DNA from: DASVDK01 sp036562265 [NCBI: Thermodesulfobacteriota bacterium]
GTDB taxonomy: Bacteria; DASVDK01
Reading direction: 5' to 3'
Assembly: GCA_036562265.1 (NCBI GenBank)
Contig: DATCKS010000045.1
Coordinates: forward strand, 1 to 6,576
DNA length: 6,576 bases
The notes below the pieces were generated by a model that was not told the DNA's origin, searched no databases, and worked only from the letters and a program-made list of their open reading frames with translations. Below, piece after piece: positions 1 through 6,332 of the stretch. Every line of letters begins with the position of its first letter. Positions within the stretch are counted from its first letter, which is position 1. Both the position numbers and the translations under genes were made by a program.

Positions 1-606
1 CGTCCCCGCCGCGAAGAGGCCGGGGATCCCCATGTGGCCCACGCCGAGGACGACGGCGACGTCGGCGCCGCCGGCCGCCGCGAGCGCCCGATAGGCCGGC
101 ACGTAGGTCGCGGCGCCGACCCTGAGGTCGATGTGCGGGGCGACGATGGCGATGAGCTCGCCGCCGCCGTCCGGCGCCGCGACGTCGGCGTGCGTCGCGC
201 GCTCGAGGGCCGCGAGGTGCGAGGCGAGATGCTCCGGATCGGCCGGATAGGAGATGCCGGCGTGGGCGGCCGGCCGGTGCGGCGCGGCGCGGTACGCCTC
301 GGTGAGGAGCGCTCGCCGCCGTGCGGCCGCGGGGGAGTCGAGGAAGTGCTCGCGATCGAGCATCTCCACGAACCGCTCGACCTCGTGGCGCGCGAGGAGG
401 ACCCCGGTGTCCCGGAAGTGCGCGCTGACGAGGTCGTCGAGCGTGTGGCGGCCGTCGAGGCGGACGAGAAGGCCGGCCGCCTCCGCGGCGACGAGGAGCG
501 TCCGCTCGGCCAGACCGGAGGGATCGCGCAGCGCGAGGAACCGCCGGCCCTCGTGCTCGATCGGGAAGGCTTCGACGGGTCGCAGGCGCGGCCGTTCGGG
601 CGCCAC
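1..606 (-). CDS. amrB: MEMO-family protein (AmmeMemoRadiSam system protein B), C-terminus beyond left edge
   Basis: The first 202 codons are in the window; the gene is cut by the left edge. Residues about 115-202 match the start of a MEMO domain: HAGISYPADPE at 115-125, then VAPHIDLRVGAATY (156-168; His158) and VVLGVGHMG (185-193; His191). These histidines correspond by position to metal-site histidines of human MEMO1 and extradiol-dioxygenase-like relatives. Residues about 10-92 form a separate domain resembling PqqD-like winged helices (DGRHTLDDLV, then a helix ending in DREHFLD). Such an N-terminal extension is known in bacterial members of the family. Bacterial MEMO proteins often accompany an AMMECR1 protein and a radical SAM enzyme, with the shared biochemical role unsettled; those partners are not in this window. 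The GTG start lies one base after the stop of the thioesterase gene, with no good Shine-Dalgarno sequence, so translation is probably coupled. Family call is fairly sure; exact function unknown. Confidence 0.85.
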   Translation of the reverse strand, partial: MAPERPRLRPVEAFPIEHEGRRFLALRDPSGLAERTLLVAAEAAGLLVRLDGRHTLDDLVSAHFRDTGVLLARHEVERFVEMLDREHFLDSPAAARRRALLTEAYRAAPHRPAAHAGISYPADPEHLASHLAALERATHADVAAPDGGGELIAIVAPHIDLRVGAATYVPAYRALAAAGGADVAVVLGVGHMGIPGLFAAGT

Positions 607-607
607 G

Positions 608-1069
608 TCAGCCGACCAGCGGATCGAGCCTCGCCCGATCCGCGGAGGTCCACGGCACGGGGCGCCCGCCCGCCTCGAGGTCGACGTGCACGATGACCTG
701 ACGCGCGTCGACGACCGGGCGGCCGTCCGCGTGCGCCACGGCGTAGCGGAGCACCAGGCTCGTGCGGCCGAGCGACTCGACGCCCACCCGGACGTCCAGG
801 CGGTCGTGGAACGCCGCGGGCCCGCGATAGTCGATCTCGAGACGCGCGAGCACCGTGGCGTGCTCGATCCGCCGCACGTCCGCCTCGTCGAAGCCCGCGA
901 CGGCCCAGAACCGGTACCTCGCCTGGTCCAGGTAGCGGGTGTAGCGTCCGTAGTAGACGCGTCCCTGCGCGTCGGTGTCGGCGTAGGGCACGACGAGCGA
1001 GGCGACCGCGCGGACGCTCGGCCACCCTGCGTGCCCGGATTCAGCCTCCCGCTCGGTCACAGGCTCCAC
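608..1069 (-). CDS. 4HBT-family (YbgC/FadM-like) acyl-CoA thioesterase
   Basis: This 153-residue protein is a single hotdog domain, expected to hydrolyse acyl-CoA thioesters to free acid and CoA in the cytoplasm as a homo-oligomer. The signature is at residues 28-51: VPYADTDAQG, then VYYGRYTRYLDQAR. Asp33 aligns with the catalytic Asp18 of E. coli YbgC; the YbgC active-site-loop His is replaced by Tyr40, as in other family members with a VYFGNY-type loop. The strand pattern LEIDYRGPAAFHDRLDVRV and RQVIVHVDLE is typical. I chose GTG at 1069 because AGGTGA (1079-1074) sits just upstream and a promoter lies at 1144-1115. A longer frame from TTG at 1144 would begin inside that promoter. A second GTG at 1060 is a possible alternative. 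It ends one base before the MEMO-family gene, forming a two-gene unit. Acyl substrate cannot be told from sequence. Confidence 0.88.
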   Translation of the reverse strand: MEPVTEREAESGHAGWPSVRAVASLVVPYADTDAQGRVYYGRYTRYLDQARYRFWAVAGFDEADVRRIEHATVLARLEIDYRGPAAFHDRLDVRVGVESLGRTSLVLRYAVAHADGRPVVDARQVIVHVDLEAGGRPVPWTSADRARLDPLVG

Positions 1070-1073
1070 TCGA

Positions 1074-1079
1074 TCACCT
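1074..1079 (-). promoter_or_regulatory. Ribosome binding site deciding the thioesterase start
   Basis: Minus strand reads AGGTGA, followed by TCGA and then the GTG codon at 1069. The AGG core sits seven bases from the start. This places the start well downstream of the longest open frame. Confidence 0.6.
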
Positions 1080-1114
1080 AAGTAGCTGTCCCGTAAGGCT
1101 TTCGTGGCTGCGGC

Positions 1115-1144
1115 ACTGTAGCCGACCGGCCGCGCCGCCGTCAA
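1115..1144 (-). promoter_or_regulatory. Sigma70-like promoter for the thioesterase-MEMO unit
   Basis: On the minus strand TTGACG (1144-1139) and TACAGT (1120-1115) are separated by 18 bases. Both are close to the consensus boxes and stand out in this GC-rich context. Transcription would begin near 1108, giving a leader of about 40 bases before the GTG at 1069. Downstream the leader is AT-richer than the surroundings. Inference from pattern only. Confidence 0.55.
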
Positions 1145-1187
1145 GGCGACGGCCGCCGGCGGCCGCGCCTTGACAGCGCGCCGGCCG
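1127..1187. repeat. Large inverted repeat in the divergent promoter region
   Basis: GTCAAGGCG (1140-1148) is the exact reverse complement of CGCCTTGAC (1166-1174). Between them the 16 bases at 1150-1165 (CGGCCGCCGGCGGCCG) are a perfect palindrome, leaving only A1149 unpaired. Farther out, CGGCCG at 1127-1132 is matched by CGGCCG at 1182-1187, each seven bases from the inner arm. Symmetry is centred near 1157, and each inner arm contains the TTGAC of one of the two opposing -35 boxes. It could be an operator for a dimeric regulator acting on both directions, or a DNA or RNA hairpin. No regulator is assigned. Confidence 0.6.
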
Positions 1188-1199
1188 CGCCCCCACGAT
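1170..1199 (+). promoter_or_regulatory. Candidate promoter for the amidohydrolase
   Basis: A perfect TTGACA (1170-1175) is followed 18 bases later by CACGAT (1194-1199), a poor -10 match. If used, transcription would start near 1206, at or just after the annotated ATG at 1198. The transcript would then be leaderless from GTG 1204 or ATG 1207. The -10 weakness keeps confidence low. Confidence 0.35.
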
Positions 1200-2379
1200 G
1201 CGCGTGATGCTCGCGATCTGCGGCGGCGAGGTGCACACGGTCTCCCACGGCACGCTGGCGGCCGGGACGGTGCTCGTCGAGGGGGACCGCATCGCGGCGG
1301 TGGGACACGCCCACGCCGTCGCGGTGCCGCCGGACGCCGAGGTGATCGACGCGCGAGGTCTCGTCGTCACGCCCGGCTTCGTCGACGCCCACACGCACGT
1401 CGGTCTCCACGAGGAGGGGATCGGCTGGGAAGGGGCCGACTACAACGAGACCGCCGAGCCGCTCACGCCGCACCTCCGCGCCCGCGACGGCATCAACCCC
1501 GACGACGACGGTATCCGCGATGCGCTCAGGGCGGGAGTAACCGCCGCCTTCGTCACGCCGGGCAGCGCCAACGTCCTCGGCGGCCTCGGCTGCGTGATCC
1601 GGCTCGACGGGTCGCGCGTCGACGCGATGGTGCTGCGCGACCCGGCCGGGCTCAAGGCCGCCTTCGGCGAGAACCCCAAGCGTGCGCACGGCCGCGACCA
1701 GAAGAAGTCGCCGATTACCCGCATGGCCATCGCGGGGCTCCTGCGCGAGACGCTCGTCCGCGCGCGGGCGTACGTCGAGCGGCGGGCGCGCGCCTCGGAC
1801 GAGCGGCCGGTCGACCCGGACCTCAAGCTCGACGCGGTCGCGCGGGTGCTCGCCCGCGAGATCCCGCTGCGCTGCCACGCGCACCGGGCGGACGACATCC
1901 TCACGGCGCTGCGCATCGGCGAGGAGTTCGGCATCGAGATCGTGATCGACCACGCCACCGAGGCCCACCTCGTCGCCGACCGGCTCGCCGAGGCCGGCGT
2001 CCCCTGCCTGGTCGGGCCGAGCATGTCGTCGCGTTCGAAGGTGGAGCTGCGCCGCCGGGGGTTCGAGACGCCGGGGTTGCTCGAGCGAGCCGGCGTGCGC
2101 GTCTGCCTGATCACCGACCACCCGGTGACCGGGCTCGAGTACCTCCCCCTCTGCGCCGGGCTCGCCGTTCGCGCCGGGATGAGCCGGGAGGGGGCGCTCC
2201 GCGCCATCACGCTCGAGCCGGCCCGGGTCCTCGGCGTCGCCGATCGCATCGGCAGCCTCGAGCCCGGCAAGTCGGCCGACCTGGTCGTGCACCGAGGTCA
2301 TCCCTTCGACCTCGCGTCGCGGCCGGTCATGGTGATGGTGGCAGGGAAGGTCGTGGTACGAGATGGTCGGCCGGCGTGA
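1198..2379 (+). CDS. Metal-dependent amidohydrolase, imidazolonepropionase-like (COG1228-type)
   Basis: The 393-residue protein has the full amidohydrolase architecture. A small beta-sandwich (1-55, 355-393) flanks a TIM barrel. PGFVDAHTHVG (59-69) supplies the His65-x-His67 metal pair. GLKAAFGENPKR (151-162) carries a lysine (153) conserved in this subgroup. CHAHRADD (226-233), DHATEAH (251-257) and LITDHPVTG (304-312) supply the remaining metal histidines and catalytic Asp307. The C-terminal LEPGKSADLVV (354-364) is typical. It should hydrolyse a cyclic amide, C-N or peptide-like bond in the cytoplasm; relatives include imidazolonepropionase and Xaa-Pro/Xaa-Arg dipeptidases, so substrate is open. 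No signal peptide is seen. No Shine-Dalgarno sequence precedes ATG 1198; GTG 1204 and ATG 1207 are alternative starts. It is divergent from the thioesterase gene and convergent with metH, so probably monocistronic. Fold and enzyme class are sure; substrate unknown. Confidence 0.9.
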   Translation: MRVMLAICGGEVHTVSHGTLAAGTVLVEGDRIAAVGHAHAVAVPPDAEVIDARGLVVTPGFVDAHTHVGLHEEGIGWEGADYNETAEPLTPHLRARDGINPDDDGIRDALRAGVTAAFVTPGSANVLGGLGCVIRLDGSRVDAMVLRDPAGLKAAFGENPKRAHGRDQKKSPITRMAIAGLLRETLVRARAYVERRARASDERPVDPDLKLDAVARVLAREIPLRCHAHRADDILTALRIGEEFGIEIVIDHATEAHLVADRLAEAGVPCLVGPSMSSRSKVELRRRGFETPGLLERAGVRVCLITDHPVTGLEYLPLCAGLAVRAGMSREGALRAITLEPARVLGVADRIGSLEPGKSADLVVHRGHPFDLASRPVMVMVAGKVVVRDGRPA

Positions 2380-2402
2380 GCGGGCGCCGGCTCGCCCCGA
2401 CA

Positions 2403-2466
2403 CAAGATCGCCCCGGGTGCGGGGGAGGGGACCGCACCCAGGGCGTCCGGTGACGGCCAGATCTTG
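2403..2466. terminator. Nested hairpin between convergent genes, candidate bidirectional terminator
   Basis: CGCCC (2409-2413) pairs with GGGCG (2441-2445), and GGGTGCGG (2415-2422) pairs with CCGCACCC (2432-2439). One mismatch separates the two stems and the loop is nine bases. An outer pair, CAAGATC (2403-2409) with GATCTTG (2460-2466), shares one base with the inner stem. It sits 23 bases past the amidohydrolase stop and about 125 past the metH stop. No T-run follows on either strand, so termination is inferred from position and stem strength. Confidence 0.45.
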
Positions 2467-2590
2467 AACGCCCCGACCGTCGCCCTCCCGTTGTGCAGGC
2501 TACGTGCCGGCCCGCCGTTGCCCGGGCGGCAGCCCTCCGGTCCGGGCGGTACGGCGGCTCGGTCGCCGCGCGGGCCCCGCCAGGCCGGCG

Positions 2591-5500
2591 TCAGTCCTCC
2601 GTTCCCGCGCCCGGCTCTCCGCCCCCGGGGCCGACGCCGAAGTAGACCGCCTGGGGGTGGTGCACGACGATCGCCGAGACGCTCGCCTCGGGATCCATCA
2701 TGAAGCCCTCGGTGAGCTGCACGCCGATGTCGGCCGGCTCGAGCAACCCGAAGAGGATCGCCTGGTCGTCGAGGCGCGGACAGGCCGGGTAGCCGAACGA
2801 GTAGCGCTTGCCGCGGTAGCGGGCCTGGAAGCGCGCCTTCATGGTCATGGTCGGCGGATCGGGGAACCCCCAGAGACCGCGCAGCTTCGCGTGCAGCCAC
2901 TCGGCGTACGCCTCGGCGGTCTCGAGGGCGAGCGCCATGAGGACGTGCGACTTGAGGTACTCGCCGCGCGCCTTGAGCGCCTCGGCCTCGGCGCGCACCC
3001 CCTCCCCCGCCGTCGTGACGAAGAGGCAGACGGTGTCGACGCCGGGCGCGTCGACCGGGTGGACGTAGTCGGCGATGCAGAGCCCCTCGGGCCTGGGCTG
3101 CCTCGGGAAGTCGAACGTGGCGAGCGGCGCCCCGCGTCCCGGACCGCCCGACGGCCCGTACAGGTGCAGCCGGTTCCCCTCGCTCGCCGCGCGGAAGAAG
3201 CGGTAGACCGCACGCGGCCGCATGAGGTCCTTGCGGCGGCTGCGGATCTCGGCCTTGACCGCCTCCACGACCTCGACGATCTCCGCGGCGCGGCGCTCCT
3301 CCTCGTCCGGCGACCGCGGCGAGGGGCGCTGGCCCGCGTCGAGCATGCGCAGTCCCACCCCCTTCATGCCGAGGTGCTTGCCGTAGAGCATGCGCGGGTT
3401 GACGTAGGCCCACAGCTCGTCGAGCGGCGTCCAGGCGAGGACGTGGCGCTCGAAGTCGGGCGCGGCCGGCAGGTCGGAGAGCACCGGCACCTCCAGCGAC
3501 CGGCTGCGAGGCGCCTCGGACCTGGCCACCTTGAGGCCGTCGTCCACGGCCAGCGCGGCCCGCTGTCGGGCGAGGTCGGCCGCGAGCCGCTCGCGCCCCT
3601 CGGGATCGACGATCTGCTTGGCGAGGTCGAGCCCCTGCATGGCGTCGCGCGCGTAGGCGACGAGACCGCCCTCGTAGGCCGGCGCGATCTTCTTGTCGAC
3701 GAAGCTGCGCGAGAGCGCCGCCCCGCCGACGAGGACCGGCAGGTGGACGCCGGCGCGCGACAGGTCCTCGGCCGTCGTCACCATCTGCTGGGCCGACTTC
3801 ACGAGGAGCCCGGAGAGGCCGATGATGTCCGGCCGGTGCGTCTTGACGGCGGCGATGAGCTGCTCGGGCGGGACCTTGATGCCGAGGTTCACGACCTCGA
3901 AGCCGTTGTTCTTGAGGATGATCTCGACGAGGTTCTTGCCGATGTCGTGGACGTCCCCCTTCACCGTCGCGAGGATCACCTTGCCGCGCGTCGCGACGTC
4001 CGCCTTGTCCATGAACGGCTCTAGGTGCGCGACCGCGAGCTTCATCGCCTCCGCCGACTGGAGGACCTCGGCCACGATCAGCTCGTTGTTGTTGAAGAGG
4101 CGGCCGACCTCGTCCATGCCGGCCATGAGCGGGCCGTTGATGATGTCGAGCGGCCTGGCCTCCTTGAGCTTCTCGTTCAGGTCCTCGATCAGCCCGTCGC
4201 GGCTCCCCTCGACGATGTAGCGCGCGAGCCGCTCGTCGAGCGGGAGGTCGGCCTTGCCGGACTTCGCCCGCCCCTTCTTCTCGCGGAAGTGCGCGGCGAA
4301 CGCGGCCACCGGGTCGTCGCCGCGGTTCCAGAGGAGGTCCTCGGCGAGCTTCCGCTCCTCGGCCGGGATCTGCGGATACCGCTCGAGCCGCTCGGTGTTG
4401 ACGATGGCGAGGTCGAGCCCCGCCTGCACGCAGTGGTAGAGGAAGACGGAGTTCAGCACCTCCCGCCCCGCGGGGGGGAGACCGAACGACACGTTCGAGA
4501 TGCCGAGGATCGTGCGCGTCCCCGGGAAGCGCTGCTTGAGGAGCCGGACGGCCTCGATCGTCTCCACCGCCGAGCCGACGTACTGCGCGTCGCCGGTCGC
4601 GCAGGGGAAGACGAGCGGGTCCCAGTAGATGTCCTCGGGCGGCACCCCGTACTTCTCCGTGAGGAGCGCGTACTCGCGCTCGGCGATCGCGAGCTTGCGC
4701 TCGCGCGTCACGCCCATCCCCTGCTTCGGGTCGTCGTCGATGGTCCCGACGACGAGCGCCGCGCCGTACTTCCGGGCGAGCGGGACGACGCGGGCGAACC
4801 GCTCCTCGCCGTCCTCGAGGTTCACCGAGTTGATGATCGCCTTGCCCTGACAGAAGGTGAGCGCCATCTCGATGACCGCGGGGTCGGTCGAGTCGATCAT
4901 GAGCGGGACGCGGACCTTGTTGACCAGCACCGTGAGGAACCGGCGCATGTCGGCCATCTCGTCCCGGTCGGGGTTCGCGAGGCACACGTCGATCACCTGC
5001 GCGAGGTTCTTCACCTGCGCCCGCGCGATCTCGGCCGCCTCCTCGAACTTCTCCTCGACGATCAGGTCCTTGAACTTGCGGCTGCCGATGACGTTGGTCC
5101 GCTCGCCCACGAGGATCGGCCGCACGTCGTCGGTGACCTCGACGTAGTCGATCCCCGAGAGGGTCGAGCGGCGCGTGGTCGGCGGCACGCGCGGGCGGCG
5201 GCCGGCCGCGACCTCGACCAGCGCGGCGATGTGCCCCGCGTGCGTGCCGCAGCAGCCCCCGACCGCGTTGAGCCACCCCTGGTCGAGGAAGTGCCGGATC
5301 GTCTGGGCGATCATCTCCGGCGTCTCGAGGTAGTGCCCGTTCTCGTCCGGCAGCCCCGCGTTGGGGACGCACGCGACGCGGAAGCGCGACAGGGTCGCGA
5401 GCGACCGGATGTGGTCGGTCATGAACTCCGGACCGGTCGCGCAGTTGAGGCCGAGGTAGAGGAGGTCGGCGTGCTCGAGCGCCGCCGCCAGGGCCTCGAC

Positions 5501-6139
5501 CGACTGGCCCGCGAGCATCGTCCCCATCGGCTCGATGGTGGCCGACACGGCCACCGGGATCCGCTCCTCGGGCGGCAGCGACTCGTTGAGCTTCGCGATG
5601 CCGAGGAGGCCCGCCTTGATGTTGCGCGTGTCCTGGCAGGTCTCGAGGAGGAAGTAGTCGACGCCCCCCTCGTGGAGCCCGCGCGCCTGCACGTGGAAGT
5701 GCTCGACCAGCTCCTCGAACGTGACGCCGCCGGTCACCGAGATCGCCTTCGTGGTCGGCCCCATGGAGCCGGCCACGAACCGAGGCCGGTCGGGCGTCGA
5801 GTACCGCTCGGCCGCCGCCCGTGCCAGGCGAGCCGCCTCGCGGTTGAGCCGGATCGCCTCGCCCTCGAGCCCGTACTCGGCGAGGACGAGCGGGGTCGCC
5901 CCGAACGTGTTGGTCTCGACGATGTCGCACCCCGCCGCGAGGTAGGCCTCGTGGATGGCCGTGACGACGTCCGGACGCGTGACGACGAGGTGCTCGTTGC
6001 ACCCTTCGAGCGCCGGGCCGCCGAAGTCGGCCGCCGTGAGGCCCTTCGCCTGGATGGCCGTGCCCATCGCCCCGTCGAGGACGAGGACCCGCTCCTCGAA
6101 CGCCGCCACGAGGCGGGCGACGCGCTCCTTCCTGTTCAC
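2591..6139 (-). CDS. metH: Cobalamin-dependent methionine synthase (5-methyltetrahydrofolate-homocysteine methyltransferase)
   Basis: This 1182-residue protein transfers a methyl group from 5-methyl-tetrahydrofolate through cobalamin to homocysteine, making methionine in the cytoplasm. All four modules are present, close to the 1227 residues of E. coli MetH. The homocysteine domain (1-315) has DGAMGT at 22-27 and zinc ligands Cys233, Cys296 and Cys297. The pterin domain (about 335-605) has VGERTNVIGS at 344-353. The cobalamin region has a cap (about 635-710) and DVHDIGKN at 729-736, where His731 is the lower cobalt ligand, with Ser776 in GLSGLLVKS. The reactivation domain (about 890-1170) contains RYSFGYPACP at 1112-1121 and IGVQLTEGF at 1138-1146. 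RYSF replaces the RPAP of E. coli, as I recall from cyanobacterial and actinobacterial forms. GTG 6139 is chosen because the next Met (25) lies inside the first catalytic motif and GGAGGAG lies ten bases upstream. The gene stands alone, convergent with the amidohydrolase. No cobalamin or SAM riboswitch was recognised upstream. Confidence 0.97.
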   Translation of the reverse strand: MNRKERVARLVAAFEERVLVLDGAMGTAIQAKGLTAADFGGPALEGCNEHLVVTRPDVVTAIHEAYLAAGCDIVETNTFGATPLVLAEYGLEGEAIRLNREAARLARAAAERYSTPDRPRFVAGSMGPTTKAISVTGGVTFEELVEHFHVQARGLHEGGVDYFLLETCQDTRNIKAGLLGIAKLNESLPPEERIPVAVSATIEPMGTMLAGQSVEALAAALEHADLLYLGLNCATGPEFMTDHIRSLATLSRFRVACVPNAGLPDENGHYLETPEMIAQTIRHFLDQGWLNAVGGCCGTHAGHIAALVEVAAGRRPRVPPTTRRSTLSGIDYVEVTDDVRPILVGERTNVIGSRKFKDLIVEEKFEEAAEIARAQVKNLAQVIDVCLANPDRDEMADMRRFLTVLVNKVRVPLMIDSTDPAVIEMALTFCQGKAIINSVNLEDGEERFARVVPLARKYGAALVVGTIDDDPKQGMGVTRERKLAIAEREYALLTEKYGVPPEDIYWDPLVFPCATGDAQYVGSAVETIEAVRLLKQRFPGTRTILGISNVSFGLPPAGREVLNSVFLYHCVQAGLDLAIVNTERLERYPQIPAEERKLAEDLLWNRGDDPVAAFAAHFREKKGRAKSGKADLPLDERLARYIVEGSRDGLIEDLNEKLKEARPLDIINGPLMAGMDEVGRLFNNNELIVAEVLQSAEAMKLAVAHLEPFMDKADVATRGKVILATVKGDVHDIGKNLVEIILKNNGFEVVNLGIKVPPEQLIAAVKTHRPDIIGLSGLLVKSAQQMVTTAEDLSRAGVHLPVLVGGAALSRSFVDKKIAPAYEGGLVAYARDAMQGLDLAKQIVDPEGRERLAADLARQRAALAVDDGLKVARSEAPRSRSLEVPVLSDLPAAPDFERHVLAWTPLDELWAYVNPRMLYGKHLGMKGVGLRMLDAGQRPSPRSPDEEERRAAEIVEVVEAVKAEIRSRRKDLMRPRAVYRFFRAASEGNRLHLYGPSGGPGRGAPLATFDFPRQPRPEGLCIADYVHPVDAPGVDTVCLFVTTAGEGVRAEAEALKARGEYLKSHVLMALALETAEAYAEWLHAKLRGLWGFPDPPTMTMKARFQARYRGKRYSFGYPACPRLDDQAILFGLLEPADIGVQLTEGFMMDPEASVSAIVVHHPQAVYFGVGPGGGEPGAGTED

Positions 6140-6149
6140 CGTCGTCTCG

Positions 6150-6156
6150 CTCCTCC
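6150..6156 (-). promoter_or_regulatory. Ribosome binding site of metH
   Basis: The minus strand reads GGAGGAG, ten bases before the GTG start at 6139. It supports the GTG start and directly abuts the nearest copy of the 25-bp tandem repeat. Confidence 0.65.
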
Positions 6157-6231
6157 GGGGTCAGGCCTTTCCATTTTCCATGGGGTCAGGCCTTTCCGTT
6201 TTCCAGGGGGTCAGGCCTTTCCGTTTTCCAG
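6157..6231. repeat. Three tandem 25-bp repeats in the metH leader
   Basis: Copies begin at 6157, 6182 and 6207. Plus-strand units open with GGGGTCAGGCCTTTCC, followed by one variable base and TTTTCCA, plus one spacer base. They differ only at the variable base (A at 6173, G at 6198 and 6223) and at the spacer (T, G, G). The units are less GC-rich than the flanks and contain the palindrome AGGCCT. A period of 25 is not a multiple of three, so this is not coding. The promoter of metH must lie within or beyond this block. The units resemble dispersed intergenic repeats I associate with environmental deltaproteobacterial-type genomes, some near Y1/REP-type transposases; that link is from memory and unverified. 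Confidence 0.9.
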
Positions 6232-6283
6232 GGGGCGTCCGCGCTCCGCCCCGCCGGCGGCCACGCAGGCGGCCCCTTGCACT

Positions 6284-6303
6284 CGACCGGGACGGCCCGG
6301 TCG
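6284..6303 (-). terminator. Perfect hairpin downstream of the MocR-like gene, candidate terminator
   Basis: CGACCGGG (6284-6291) and CCCGGTCG (6296-6303) form a perfect 8-bp stem with a four-base loop. It lies about 30 bases past the stop of the MocR-like gene and upstream of metH. A second, weaker stem, GGCCC (6315-6319) with GGGCC (6328-6332), touches that stop. No T-run follows on the minus strand, so a terminator role is inferred from position. Confidence 0.4.
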
Positions 6304-6332
6304 TTCCCCACGCCGGCCCTTGCGGACGGGCC

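Noticed and set aside
34-1081. Plus-strand open frames across the MEMO and thioesterase genes
   Set aside because: Both are antisense shadows. The minus strand gives recognisable MEMO and 4HBT motifs with a ribosome binding site and promoter.
1070-1144. Extended thioesterase start at TTG 1144
   Set aside because: It would start within the -35 box, and the extra 25 residues do not belong to the hotdog domain. GTG 1069 has a good ribosome binding site.
1141-2403. Long minus-strand open frame antisense to the amidohydrolase
   Set aside because: Low-complexity Arg/Asp/Gly composition without motifs, while the plus strand carries an intact amidohydrolase with all catalytic motifs.
2504-4024. 506-codon plus-strand frame antisense to the metH C-terminal half
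   Set aside because: Compositional mirror of metH codons; no recognisable domain and no start signal.
2298-6002. A 1234-codon open frame on the minus strand overlapping metH in another frame
   Set aside because: It is a GC-bias shadow: Arg/Gly/Pro/Ala-rich with no domain. The overlapping frame is unmistakably metH from end to end.
6157-6231. CRISPR array
   Set aside because: The three units are directly tandem with only one base between them, so there are no spacers, and no cas genes are present.
6140-6332. Cobalamin or SAM riboswitch in the metH leader
   Set aside because: No B12-box or SAM-type core was recognisable. The leader is taken up by the tandem repeats and simple GC hairpins.
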